DNA of 64,000 nucleotides from NCBI RefSeq assembly GCF_026626305.1, contig NZ_JAPNUE010000001.1, positions 1,054,001-1,118,000 on the forward strand. The letters run 5' to 3'. Shown here in pieces: positions 42,154 to 50,678 of the stretch; the stretch's first letter is position 1, and every line of letters begins with the position of its first letter. The notes beneath the pieces are model-generated. The model did not search any database and was not told the origin of the DNA. It was given only the letters and a program-made list of their open reading frames with translations. The stretch is from Frigidibacter sp. RF13. Its GTDB lineage: Bacteria; Pseudomonadota; Alphaproteobacteria; Rhodobacterales; Rhodobacteraceae. The position numbers and the translations under genes were made by a program.

Positions 42154-42624
42154 TCAACCTTTTCCCGCAGCCGCACCTGTTTCCGACGGCGGGCGGAAGT
42201 CCGCAAGCAGGCTTTTCAGCTCCGGCTCCGCCACAGCAATCGACGCCGCCTCGGGGCTGAACCATTCGCGCCGCCTGATGCCCATCTCGGGGAAGGCGTA
42301 GCTCAGATAATTCACCTCGACCGCATGAACCAGAACCCGGCAGGGGATCGCGGCCCCCGCAGGCATCGCCTTGTCGTAGGAATAGGCGCCCGCCTCGCCG
42401 GGGATAAGCCGCCCGATGACGCCCGCCTCCTCATGCGCCTCGCGCAGTGCCGAGGCGCCGCCCTCTTCCTTTTTCTTCGGCCAGCCCTTGGGCAGGACCC
42501 AGCGCCCGGTGTCGCGGCTGGTCACCAGAAGGATCTCGCAGGCCTCGCCACCCGCGCGCCGATAGCACAGCGCGGCATGCTGGCGGGCAAGGCCCGCGCC
42601 ATTGGTGCGTTTCCCTTCCTTCAT
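42154..42624 (-). CDS. Nudix hydrolase
   Basis: A 156-residue Nudix pyrophosphohydrolase. The Nudix box runs GWPKKKEEGGASALREAHEEAG with the metal-binding REAHEE core. The preceding VLPKGW and the overall pattern resemble diphosphoinositol-polyphosphate/diadenosine phosphohydrolase-like Nudix proteins. The N-terminus is basic. Substrate not determined. It is followed downstream by DUF1178, upstream by the Kdo-transferase-like gene 127 bases away. Confidence 0.9.
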   Translation of the reverse strand: MKEGKRTNGAGLARQHAALCYRRAGGEACEILLVTSRDTGRWVLPKGWPKKKEEGGASALREAHEEAGVIGRLIPGEAGAYSYDKAMPAGAAIPCRVLVHAVEVNYLSYAFPEMGIRRREWFSPEAASIAVAEPELKSLLADFRPPSETGAAAGKG

Positions 42625-42751
42625 CTCCGCTCTTCCGGGGTCTTGGCGCCCCGGTCCCTGCCTCGATTGTAACGATTTTGTAACAAGGTAGCAGGAACGG
42701 CGCGCAATGCCACCCCTTTAGACAGCTTCCGCCCGGAAGCTTGCGAAAATG

Positions 42752-43990
42752 TTACTTTTCCGCCGCGTCCGGGCCCGCTTTCAGACCGGTCAGCCGCGCG
42801 AATTCGCCCTCGAAGGCCGCAAGCCCGGCCTCGGCCCCGAAAGCCGCAAGCGCCCGGCCTCCGGCATCGGCCAGCGCCGCCTGCCCCGCCCCGTCGCCCA
42901 GAAGCCGGTCGAACTCTCGTTCCAGATCCGCCGCCCCCCCCACCGCGACCGCGCCCCCAGAGGTTGCGAGCGCAGCATAGGCAGGCGCGAAATTCTCCAA
43001 GGACGGCCCGTGAAGGATCGCCGCGCCATGGGCGGCGGGTTCGAACGGCGTATGCCCGCCGCGCGGGGCGAGCGAGCCGCCCACGAAACAGATTCCCGCC
43101 GCACCGTACCACAGGTCCATCTCGCCCATCGTATCGGCCAGATAGACCGGCGCGTCTCCCTCCGGCGCGCCGCCGCGCGAGCGGGTGGCGAAAGAAAGCC
43201 CCCGCGCCGCGATCTCCGCCTCGACTTCGTCGCGCCTGCGCGGATGGCGCGGCGCAAGGATCAGCCGCGCGCCCGGATGGCGCGGCAGCACCGAAGCAAA
43301 CGCCTCCAGAACCGCCGCCTCCTCGCCCTCATGGGTCGAAGCCGCCAGAATGGTCCGCACCCGGTCGAACCCCGCAACCGGCGCAGCACCCGCCACTGCC
43401 GCCGCCTTCAGAACCGTCACCGGTCCAAGCCGCGCGTCCGGCAGGCCAAGGCCCAGAAACCGCGCCCGCGCTGCCTCATCCTGCGGCGCCAGCCAGGAAA
43501 TCGGCCCGATCACCCGACGCGCCAGCCCGGGCATCCAGCCCCAGATCCGCGCCGAGCGCGCCGACATCCGCCCGCCCAGCACCAGAACCGGCACGCCGCG
43601 CGCCGCACATTCGCTCAGACGATGCGGCCACAGCTCGTTCTCGATCATCACCAGCGCCACCGGGCGCACCCGGTCAAGAAAGGCGCGCACCAGCGGCAGA
43701 TGATCGACCGGCGCCAGCCGGACGTCGCAGGCCTCAAGCCCCCAGCCCCGCACCATCTCGCGCGCCGTCAGGCTGTTCACCGTGATCATCAGGCGAAGCT
43801 CCGGCCAGCGCGTCCTCAGCCGCGCCACCACACCCCGCGCCGCCTGCATCTCGCCGTTCGAGGCGCCATGCAGCCAGACGACCGGCCCCTCGCAGGCCTC
43901 GGGCGCCGTGACCCGCTCGCGCTCCGCCGCTCCGCGCGTCGCGCGAAGCCAAAGGAAGGCAAGTGAAGACAGGATCCGGTAGATCACCAT
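42752..43990 (-). CDS. waaA: 3-deoxy-D-manno-octulosonic acid (Kdo) transferase-like
   Basis: A 412-residue glycosyltransferase of the Kdo transferase family, which adds Kdo to lipid A at the inner face of the membrane. An N-terminal membrane anchor (MVIYRILSSLAFLWLRAT) is followed by VWLHGASNGEMQAA (usual HAVSVGE-like acceptor loop, here with SNGE), MIENELWPHRL and, in the C-terminal half, GGSLAPRGGHTPFEPAAHG. The divergent acceptor loop may mean a second, specialised Kdo transferase. ATG at 43990; an upstream extension overlapping the PHP gene was rejected. Confidence 0.82.
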   Translation of the reverse strand: MVIYRILSSLAFLWLRATRGAAERERVTAPEACEGPVVWLHGASNGEMQAARGVVARLRTRWPELRLMITVNSLTAREMVRGWGLEACDVRLAPVDHLPLVRAFLDRVRPVALVMIENELWPHRLSECAARGVPVLVLGGRMSARSARIWGWMPGLARRVIGPISWLAPQDEAARARFLGLGLPDARLGPVTVLKAAAVAGAAPVAGFDRVRTILAASTHEGEEAAVLEAFASVLPRHPGARLILAPRHPRRRDEVEAEIAARGLSFATRSRGGAPEGDAPVYLADTMGEMDLWYGAAGICFVGGSLAPRGGHTPFEPAAHGAAILHGPSLENFAPAYAALATSGGAVAVGGAADLEREFDRLLGDGAGQAALADAGGRALAAFGAEAGLAAFEGEFARLTGLKAGPDAAEK

Positions 43991-44108
43991 GCGCCCGCTC
44001 TGCCACGGCCCGTCCCCTGACGCAATGTCCGACCCGCTGCCCTTCGACGCCCCCTTTTCCTCGCCGCAGTCAAAGGGCACTCTCGCACCAGCAAACCCGG
44101 AGCCCCCG

Positions 44109-45026
44109 ATGACCGACGCTTTCACCGCCCCCGGCCGCTTCTTCCGCGGCAATCTTCACACCCATTCGACCCGCTCCGACGGCGTCCTCTCGCCCGAAGA
44201 GGTCTGCCGCCGCTACCGCGCCGAAGGCTATGATTTCATGGCTCTGACCGACCATTTGGTCGGCGCCTTCAAATATCCGATGGTCGACACGCGCGACTTC
44301 CGCACCCGGGATTTCACCACGCTCATCGGTGCCGAGTTGCATGCAGGCAGCATGCAGAACGGCGAGGTCTGGCATATCCTCGCCGTGGGGCTGCCGTTCG
44401 ACTTCACCCCGCCCGACCAGCCGTGGTTCGACGCCCATGACGGATCGGAAAGCGCCGCCGCGCTTGCCACCCGCGCCCGCAACGCGGGCGCCTTCGTCGC
44501 CGTCGCCCATCCGCAATGGTCGGGCCTGACGCTCGCCGACGCCCGCACGATCGAGGCGGCACACGCGGTCGAGATCTACAATCACGGCTGCTACGCGGGC
44601 TGCGACCGGGGCGACGGTTTCGCGATCAACGACCTCCTCCTAACCGAAGGCCGCGCGCTGTCGCTCGTCGCCACCGACGATGCGCATTTCTCCGAACCCG
44701 ACCATTTCGGCGGCTGGGTGATGGTCAAGGCCGAGGAGAACGACCCCGACGCCATCCTCGCCGCGCTGAAGGCCGGCCACCATTATTCCTCGCAAGGCCC
44801 CGAAATCCGCCGGGTCGAGATCACCGACAAATCCGTGGTGGTCGAATGTTCCGCCGCCACCTCGGTCATCGTCCAGGGCAAGGGCACGGCGGCCCGCGCC
44901 ATCCACGGCCATTCGATGACCCGGGCCGAGATCCTGCTCGAACGCTTCCGCAAATCCCCCTGGATCCGCGTCACCGTCATCGACGCCGCCGGCCGCCGCG
45001 CCTGGTCGAACCCCTACTGGCTCTGA
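44109..45026 (+). CDS. PHP-domain phosphoesterase / CehA-McbA family metallohydrolase
   Basis: A 305-residue PHP-fold metal hydrolase. Metal ligands are visible in NLHTHSTRSDG (residues 15-25), MALTDH, GAELHAG, VAVAHPQWSG and TDDAHF. These proteins cleave phosphodiesters or, in CehA-type members, carbamates. ATG at 44109 follows CCCC without a clear ribosome site; an earlier ATG-type frame overlaps the Kdo-transferase gene. Divergent from that gene with a 118-base gap. Confidence 0.87.
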   Translation: MTDAFTAPGRFFRGNLHTHSTRSDGVLSPEEVCRRYRAEGYDFMALTDHLVGAFKYPMVDTRDFRTRDFTTLIGAELHAGSMQNGEVWHILAVGLPFDFTPPDQPWFDAHDGSESAAALATRARNAGAFVAVAHPQWSGLTLADARTIEAAHAVEIYNHGCYAGCDRGDGFAINDLLLTEGRALSLVATDDAHFSEPDHFGGWVMVKAEENDPDAILAALKAGHHYSSQGPEIRRVEITDKSVVVECSAATSVIVQGKGTAARAIHGHSMTRAEILLERFRKSPWIRVTVIDAAGRRAWSNPYWL

Positions 45027-45041
45027 CCCGGGGCGCGCCGC

Positions 45042-45284
45042 TCAAAGCCCCTTGTGCGTGCCGTCGCAGAAGGGCGCCTTGCCGCTTTGCTTGCAGCCGC
45101 AGAGCCAGACTTTCTTCGTCTCCTCTGCGGTGAATTTCACCGGCGTGATCGAGGTCGCCTTGTGGCTGCCGTCACAGAAAGGCTGGTTCTGCGACCGACC
45201 GCAAGCGCACCAGAAATAGGTTTTTCCGGCCTCGACCTCGACAGGATAGGGGGCTTTCTGGGCGATCTGGGGGACGTCCGACAT
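45042..45284 (-). CDS. CDGSH iron-sulfur domain protein with two clusters
   Basis: An 80-residue protein with two CDGSH motifs: CACGRSQNQPFCDGSHK and CGCKQSGKAPFCDGTHK. Each supplies three Cys and one His for a redox-active [2Fe-2S] cluster of the mitoNEET type. Bacterial two-motif forms are small soluble proteins of unclear role, perhaps in iron-sulfur or redox homeostasis. ATG 45284 chosen; twenty upstream codons in frame look non-coding. It converges with the PHP gene (15-base gap). Confidence 0.93.
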   Translation of the reverse strand: MSDVPQIAQKAPYPVEVEAGKTYFWCACGRSQNQPFCDGSHKATSITPVKFTAEETKKVWLCGCKQSGKAPFCDGTHKGL

Positions 45285-45392
45285 CTGGCTCTCCGGCTGG
45301 ACCTGACACGGGCCAAACCTCACCCTCGGCACCCTGTGCGTCAATTGCGATGAAAGGGCCCAACCGCACGCAACCTGTGCGCGGCTGCGGCG

Positions 45393-46001
45393 TCAGCGGT
45401 GGTTCCAGTCGTCCGGATCGGCAGAATTCCCGGGCGAGAGACCCAGTACATCGCCCTCGGTCGAACAGCCGAGACCCAGCACCGTGCGGTTGGCATAGGC
45501 GAAATAGGCCGTCACCTGATTGATCTCGAGGATCTCGCCGTCGCTCCAGCCCGCCGCCCGCAGCGCCGCGACATCGGCCTCGACCATCCCCGCCGGATCG
45601 CGCGTCAGCTTCCTCGCATAGTGAAGCGCCGCCTGTTCGCGCGGATCAAGCGGCAGCGCCTCCGGCGCCCCCGCCTCCATCCCCCGCCGCAAGGCGCCCG
45701 CCCGAGCCTCATCACCCAGAAGCCGCCTCAGCCCGGCGAAATGGTGATCGACGCAATAGGCGCAGCCGTTCAGGAGGCTGACCCAGACCCCGATCACCTC
45801 GAGAAACCATTTCGGCACCCGGTTGCCAGAATGATGCAGCACGTACTTGTAGACCGCCATATGCGCCTCCATCGTATGGGGGCGCAGCGAGTGCATCATC
45901 ATGATATTGTCGACATTGTCGTCCGGGCCCTTCACCCGGTCATAAAGCTGACGCAGCCTGCCGCTGCTCTCCTCATAGGGGACGGTTTCGATCCAGGGCA
46001 T
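45393..46001 (-). CDS. Alkylhydroperoxidase AhpD-like (carboxymuconolactone decarboxylase family) protein
   Basis: A 202-residue peroxidase-related protein. The active-site motif is CAYCVDHH with the Cys-x2-Cys pair and nearby His, as in AhpD-like enzymes. The start MPWIETVPYEESSGRLRQLYDRVKG and the end WNHR fit the uncharacterised peroxidase-related branch. Probably protects against organic hydroperoxides. It is monocistronic on the minus strand; upstream is a 313-base gap. Confidence 0.9.
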   Translation of the reverse strand: MPWIETVPYEESSGRLRQLYDRVKGPDDNVDNIMMMHSLRPHTMEAHMAVYKYVLHHSGNRVPKWFLEVIGVWVSLLNGCAYCVDHHFAGLRRLLGDEARAGALRRGMEAGAPEALPLDPREQAALHYARKLTRDPAGMVEADVAALRAAGWSDGEILEINQVTAYFAYANRTVLGLGCSTEGDVLGLSPGNSADPDDWNHR

Positions 46002-46314
46002 TGGCCTCTCCGGGTGAAGACATCAGACCTTTGCAGAGCGCCCCTGCCGCGTCAATGGCCCCGATATGGCGCCCCGTCGGCGCCGCCAATGCGCGGGATC
46101 AAGGCTCGCAACGCGACCCGCCGGGCAGCGCCTGACCGCCCGCCAGACCGCGCCCGAGCAGGACAGCAGACAAGGGCCGCAATGCCGACAAACGCACCGG
46201 TCGAAAATCGGAGCAACGGTTTGATCGTGCCGAAGCTGGCTGGACGGGTGTGAAAGTCACGACCTAGAACTGCGTCAGGACTGCTCGGAAGTCCGGCCTG
46301 CGCGGAGCTGCGGC
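46002..46314. other. 313-base intergenic region, no gene seen
   Basis: Divergent region between the AhpD-like and GNAT genes, of ordinary high G+C. Minus- and plus-strand frames here have no recognisable protein features. I see no clear promoter or long inverted repeat. Confidence 0.4.
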
Positions 46315-46836
46315 ATGGAATCGCTCGACATCGTCGAAATGAAGACCCCCGAGGACATCGAAGAGGTCCGCAGCCTGATACGCGCCTTCGTGGCATGGCT
46401 CTATGAGACCTTCCCCGAAGAGACGGAGGAAATCGACTACTACTACGGCCCGGAACGACTGGCCGCTGCACTGGCAGAGGTCCCGACCAGCTTCATGCCG
46501 CCACAGGGGCTGACCTTTGTCGCCCGCCACGGCGGGGTGGCGGTGGGCTGCGTTTCCGCGCATCCGTTCGGCCCCGGCATCGCCGAACTGAAGCGCCTCT
46601 TCGTCCTGCCGTCTCAACGCGGCATGGGATTGGGGCGGGCGTTGTTCGAGACCATCGTCGCGCGAATGAGCGAATGGGGCTACCCGACCGTGCGGCTCGA
46701 CACCGCCACCTACCTGACCGATGCCATCGCACTCTACCGCAGGCTGGGGTTCGTCGAGATCGCCCCCTATTACGACCTGCCTCCCGTGGCGCAGCGAACG
46801 ACCGTCTTCATGGAACTGCGCCGCCAAGGCCGATAG
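46315..46836 (+). CDS. GNAT family N-acetyltransferase
   Basis: A 173-residue acetyl-CoA-dependent N-acetyltransferase. The acetyl-CoA-binding motif is LKRLFVLPSQRGMGLGRALFETIV, followed by VRLDTATYLTDAIALYRRLGFVEI, a standard GNAT C-terminal region. The N-terminal part is acidic. Substrate unknown. ATG at 46315 with GGAG upstream. Base composition is normal, in contrast to the methyltransferase gene that follows. Confidence 0.9.
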   Translation: MESLDIVEMKTPEDIEEVRSLIRAFVAWLYETFPEETEEIDYYYGPERLAAALAEVPTSFMPPQGLTFVARHGGVAVGCVSAHPFGPGIAELKRLFVLPSQRGMGLGRALFETIVARMSEWGYPTVRLDTATYLTDAIALYRRLGFVEIAPYYDLPPVAQRTTVFMELRRQGR

Positions 46837-47216
46837 TAAAGCCGAACGCTCCGGAGCGGCTCCCGCGCCTTGCAATTTGGCGGACCGGCAATTCCGCTTT
46901 CCAATTGCCCCGCTATCCGGGTTCATGGACGGCCGTTCGCCAGCCCCCCGGGGCAGCGCCCGATCGCGCGCCCGGACGACACCCCTGCACGAATGCGCGG
47001 CCAGACCGTGATCTGGACGAAGAAGACATTTGCGGTCGCGACAACGGGTCGCGCGGCCCCCAACTACTTTGGTTCGAAATCTCAACCGAAAGCAATTTCT
47101 TCAGCTAGCCAGTCCCTTTCCTCGGTGTGGCTGAACCTCGACGGGCATTTATTGCTGGGCCGGGCTCAAAACTGCTCTATGAATTGGCGGGCAGGAGCAA
47201 CCGAAGGACCTATCCG
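46837..47216. other. 380-base gap with falling G+C, no gene seen
   Basis: Between the GNAT and methyltransferase genes. G+C drops from about 47,050 on, which marks the edge of a compositionally different segment. Short frames here show no family features. I find no direct repeats, integrase fragment or tRNA that would explain an insertion. Confidence 0.4.
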
Positions 47217-48026
47217 ATGGCGAACGAAGCGTTTCAGCTGAGTGACAGCGCGGTCACTGCCTACGAAGATCAGAAAGTGAAAGCAATGTTCGGACCGTTG
47301 GCCCGAGCAACCCTAGCGAAGATTCACGTGACTGAAAAAGATGCCATTCTCGATCTCGCGTGTGGAACTGGCATTGTCGCTCGAACAATTCTCGAACAGG
47401 TGGCGCCGGCGAAACCGATTGTTGGAGTGGATCTGAACGAGGGTATGGTCCGCAAAGCCAGAGAAATCACGCAGAGCGATTCTTCGAAATTCAGTTGGCA
47501 TGTGGCGAATGCTGAGAATCTACCTTTTGCCTCAGGCACTTTCTCACTGACCATCTGTCAACAGGGCATGCAATATTTCCCAGATGAAGCGGCGGTTCTA
47601 GAAGAAATCAGAAGGGTCTCGGCCAAGAACGCAAAGCTCGTCATAACCGTATGGGCCGGGGCAAGTGACTTCTTTCTTGCAATGGCGGACTCCGTTGGAC
47701 GTCATGTTGACCCAGGAATAGGTGAGAAATACCTCGCACCTTTCAGCTACAGAAATATCGAACAACTGCCCACCACGATGAAGAGTGCGGGTTTCAAGAA
47801 CATCAATGTCGAACGCATCGCTGTCGACCGGACCATGGTAAATATCCATTCAAGCATCAAAAATGAAATTCTTGGCCATCCTGCCGGACCTAAAGTTCTG
47901 GAAGCAGGTCAAGCCGTCGTTGATGCGATTGCTGCGGACATTATCGCGGCCTGCACAGAGTATAGAAGAGGCGATGACATGATCGTCCCTCAACTCGCAT
48001 ATTTGTGCACGGCATCTGCAGGGTAG
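47217..48026 (+). CDS. Class I SAM-dependent methyltransferase, lower G+C
   Basis: A 269-residue methyltransferase of the UbiE/Methyltransf_11 type. Motif I DLACGTGIVA starts at residue 46; the acidic residue of motif II is in VDLNEGM (Asp72); ENLPFASGTFSLTICQQGMQYF is the usual motif-IV region. Substrate unknown. The gene has roughly balanced base composition and A/T-ending codons, unlike neighbours on both sides, so it was probably acquired. ATG at 47217 with GAAGGA eight bases upstream; an upstream in-frame start at 47127 is less likely. Confidence 0.88.
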   Translation: MANEAFQLSDSAVTAYEDQKVKAMFGPLARATLAKIHVTEKDAILDLACGTGIVARTILEQVAPAKPIVGVDLNEGMVRKAREITQSDSSKFSWHVANAENLPFASGTFSLTICQQGMQYFPDEAAVLEEIRRVSAKNAKLVITVWAGASDFFLAMADSVGRHVDPGIGEKYLAPFSYRNIEQLPTTMKSAGFKNINVERIAVDRTMVNIHSSIKNEILGHPAGPKVLEAGQAVVDAIAADIIAACTEYRRGDDMIVPQLAYLCTASAG

Positions 48027-48092
48027 TCGCCATTCTGTGCGTTCGTTTTGGCCTCAAACCAGTCATTTCGGCCGTCCGCATCGAAAAATCCC

Positions 48093-48851
48093 TCACCCCT
48101 CCCGCGTCACCAACCGTGCCAACTCGGCCCGGAAGGCCCGGTGCACCGTCTCCTCGCCATGATCCTTCACCAGCCGCATCACGCCAAAGCGGACGCGGGC
48201 GATCTCCTGGTAATAATCGGTGAAGGCATAGTTGATCCCGGCCCCGGCCATGGCGCCGAGGATCGGCACGGCCTTGGCGGCGAGCGTCTTGCCCAGCATC
48301 GCCGAGAAAGCGGGCAGAACGCGGGCCAGAACCGCATTCAGCGTGGCGCTGTTCAACGACAGCCGCGCCCCGAGGAAGGTGGAGTTCACCCCGTCATCGC
48401 CCGGCCCCGGCGCGCCCGATCCGAAGATGTCGAGGCAGATCATCCGCACTTCCTCGCTCTCGGGGTCGAAGCCCGCCTCGGCCGCCGCCTTCTGCATCGC
48501 ACCGAACATCACCATCACGGTTGCAGGCAGTTCGACCATGGCGCTCGCAAGCCCGACCGAGCCTCCCGCCGCCCCGCTTGCGGCCGCCGCCAGCTTGTGC
48601 CCCCAGGCGCCCGTGTCCGGCAGACGCTCCCGCGCCTGCCCCGCGCCCTTGTAAAGGCCGCTCAGCATCTGCCGCGCGCCCGCATCGAAGGCGGCACGCG
48701 CGGGCGCGGGCAGGCCCGCGAACCAGGCCTCCGCCTTGCCGCCCAGCGCATTCAGCGCCCGCATCATCGGCCCGTTCACCTTCGCGGCACGCCGCGCCAG
48801 CGCGGTCACCTCGCGCGCCATCTCCTCGGGTAGACGTTCGATCTCGGCCAT
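48093..48851 (-). CDS. EcsC family protein
   Basis: A 252-residue EcsC-family protein (PF12787), a group of uncharacterised proteins named after a Bacillus ABC-transporter operon gene. The middle is Gly/Ala-rich with short hydrophobic stretches (AAASGAAGGSVGLASAMVELPATVMVMFGAM) that could insert in or lie on the membrane; FTDYYQEIARVRFGVMRL near the end is family-like. ATG at 48851; the longer frame upstream runs antisense over the GNAT gene. Function unknown. Confidence 0.82.
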   Translation of the reverse strand: MAEIERLPEEMAREVTALARRAAKVNGPMMRALNALGGKAEAWFAGLPAPARAAFDAGARQMLSGLYKGAGQARERLPDTGAWGHKLAAAASGAAGGSVGLASAMVELPATVMVMFGAMQKAAAEAGFDPESEEVRMICLDIFGSGAPGPGDDGVNSTFLGARLSLNSATLNAVLARVLPAFSAMLGKTLAAKAVPILGAMAGAGINYAFTDYYQEIARVRFGVMRLVKDHGEETVHRAFRAELARLVTREG

Positions 48852-48901
48852 CCGGCCCTCCTCAAGCCCCTTCTGTCGAAATGGCCCCTGCCGCGCGCGG
48901 T

Positions 48902-49390
48902 TCAAGGCCCGGCCTTCTCCACCCGCCCCCCGACGCCCGCCCAGGCCCCCGGCTGCAGCTCCAGCCCCAGAACCCGGTCGGGGTTGGTGGGCGGCGGCAT
49001 CTCGACCCCTTCCAGCTTCTCGAAGCCGAAGCGCCGGTAATAGGGCGCGTCGCCCACAAGCAGCACCCTCTCCCAGCCCAGCCTGCGCGCCTCGCCGAGG
49101 CTTTCGCGCATCAGAAGACCGCCCAAGCCCTCGCCCTGCCGCGTCGGATGCACCGCCACGGGGCCCAGAAGCAACACCCGCTGCCCCGCCACCTGAACCG
49201 GCCAATAGCGGATCACCGCCGCCAATATCCCGTCATCGTCGCGCAGGACATGGCAGAGGTCCTTCACCTTCTCGACCCCGTCCCTCAGCCGGTAGGAGGA
49301 CAAGGCCGTCCGCCCCGGCGCGAAGCAAAGGTCATAGAGAGCCTCCACCTCCCACCAGTCGGCCTCCGTCTCCTCCTCGAGCCTGTACAA
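48902..49390 (-). CDS. GNAT family N-acetyltransferase
   Basis: A 162-residue acetyltransferase with motif LGPVAVHPTRQGEGLGGLLMRESL for acetyl-CoA binding and VLLVGDAPYYRRFGFEKL, the pattern of the YhbS-like branch. Substrate unknown. It is on the minus strand 50 bases upstream of the EcsC-family gene and may be co-transcribed with it. Confidence 0.9.
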   Translation of the reverse strand: MYRLEEETEADWWEVEALYDLCFAPGRTALSSYRLRDGVEKVKDLCHVLRDDDGILAAVIRYWPVQVAGQRVLLLGPVAVHPTRQGEGLGGLLMRESLGEARRLGWERVLLVGDAPYYRRFGFEKLEGVEMPPPTNPDRVLGLELQPGAWAGVGGRVEKAGP

Positions 49391-49465
49391 GCGCGCCTCC
49401 GATTCCTCTGGTCAACGCGCCTAACATGGGCCTAACTCCCGTTCAAACCCTGACGAAAGGCCCCC

Positions 49466-50050
49466 ATGTTCTACGAACCGAAAAACGGCCACGGCCTGCC
49501 GCACAACCCGCTCACCGCCATCGTCCAGCCCCGCCCCATCGGCTGGATCTCGACCCGCGGCCCCTTGGGCGACAACCTCGCCCCCTATTCCTTCTTCAAC
49601 GCCGTCGCCTACCAGCCGCCCCAGGTCATGTTCGCCTCCACCGGCCGCAAGGACAGCGTGACGAATGCCGAGGCCACCGGCGTCTTCGCCGTCAACATCG
49701 TCGAATGGGCCGCGCGCGCGGCGATGAACCTCACCTCCGGAGCCTACCCGCCCGGCACCGACGAATTCGCCCTCGCCGGCCTTCCAAAGGCCGAATGCCA
49801 GACCATCGACTGCCCCCGCCTCGCCTCCGCCCCCGCCACGCTCGAATGCCGCGTCACCCAGATCCTGACCCTAAAAGGCCAGGACAATTTCCTGATCCTG
49901 GGCGAGGTCACCGGCATCCACCTGCGCGACGACTGCCTGATTGACGGCTATTTCCGCGCCACCCTCTTCCGCCCGGTGGCGCGCGGCGGCTACAAGGATT
50001 ATTCCGTGGTGGGCGAGCATTTCCAGATGACCCGCCCGGACGAGACCTGA
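49466..50050 (+). CDS. Flavin reductase family protein (FMN-binding split barrel)
   Basis: A 194-residue FMN-binding protein of the flavin-reductase-like domain family. Characteristic are VQPRPIGWISTRG, LAPYSFFNAVAYQPPQVMFAS and TNAEATGVFAVNIV. This subgroup (DIM6/NTAB-like) differs from the HpaC-type reductase at 11400 and includes flavoredoxin-like proteins. Substrate unknown. An OsmC-family gene follows after 85 bases with a hairpin element between. Confidence 0.88.
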   Translation: MFYEPKNGHGLPHNPLTAIVQPRPIGWISTRGPLGDNLAPYSFFNAVAYQPPQVMFASTGRKDSVTNAEATGVFAVNIVEWAARAAMNLTSGAYPPGTDEFALAGLPKAECQTIDCPRLASAPATLECRVTQILTLKGQDNFLILGEVTGIHLRDDCLIDGYFRATLFRPVARGGYKDYSVVGEHFQMTRPDET

Positions 50051-50051
50051 C

Positions 50052-50114
50052 CTCCTCGAAGCCCTCCGGGCACTCGTCGGTCGAGACACGACGAGAAGCG
50101 AAGCGCCCGAGGAG
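50052..50114. repeat. Nested CTCCTCG/CGAGGAG and CTCGTCG/CGACGAG inverted repeats
   Basis: Outer arms CTCCTCG (50052-50058) and CGAGGAG (50108-50114) enclose inner arms CTCGTCG (50073-50079) and CGACGAG (50089-50095). The same words occur at 32406 and 36307. Lies between two co-directional genes. Confidence 0.5.
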
Positions 50115-50135
50115 CCGCACCTGAAAGGACCAAAG

Positions 50136-50546
50136 ATGAAATCCACCGTCACCTGGACCGGCAACCGCACCTTCTTGGGTCAAACCGAGGGCGGCCATGC
50201 CATCGCCTTCGGCACGGCACACGGGCCGAGCCCCAAACCCGGCCCCTCGCCGATGGAGCTTCTCCTGATCGGGACGGGGGGCTGTTCGGCCTGGGACGTG
50301 GTGAACATCCTCGAAAAGGGGCGGGAGCCGGTCGAGGGCTGCGAGGTGCGGCTGGAGGCTGAGCGGGCAGAGACCGACCCCAAGGTCTTCACCCGCATCC
50401 ACCTGCAGTTCGTGGTCAAGGGCCGCGGCCTCAACCCCGCCAAGGTCGCCCGGGCGGTGGAGCTTTCCGCCGACAAATATTGCTCGGCCTCAGTGATGAT
50501 GGCGAAGACGGCGGTGGTGACGCACGGGTTTGAGGTGGTGGAGTAA
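50136..50546 (+). CDS. OsmC family protein (YhfA-like)
   Basis: A 136-residue OsmC-fold protein. The motif GTGGCSAWDVVNILEKGR carries the first conserved Cys, and SADKYCSASVMM carries the second; the pair forms the peroxidatic site in OsmC/Ohr proteins. The VKGRGLNPAKVARAVELS stretch is the YhfA-type pattern. Probably reduces organic hydroperoxides, though the YhfA branch is not well characterised. ATG at 50136 with AAAGGA upstream. Confidence 0.9.
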   Translation: MKSTVTWTGNRTFLGQTEGGHAIAFGTAHGPSPKPGPSPMELLLIGTGGCSAWDVVNILEKGREPVEGCEVRLEAERAETDPKVFTRIHLQFVVKGRGLNPAKVARAVELSADKYCSASVMMAKTAVVTHGFEVVE

Positions 50547-50558
50547 ACGATCCGTGAT

Positions 50559-50581
50559 ACGGGCTATCGTTAATAGCCCGT
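50559..50581. terminator. Hairpin after the OsmC-family gene
   Basis: ACGGGCTAT-CGTTA-ATAGCCCGT, a perfect 9-bp stem with a 5-base loop, 12 bases after the stop. No T-run follows. It marks the left edge of the lower-G+C OLD-type gene segment. Confidence 0.5.
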
Positions 50582-50678
50582 CAGTTGTTCCAAGCTGCGC
50601 CAAACTATCTTGACGCGAAGCGAGAACGGAGATCATCCTCAGAGGGAAGCATCACGTGGTCCCGAGCTGGAGGGCGCC

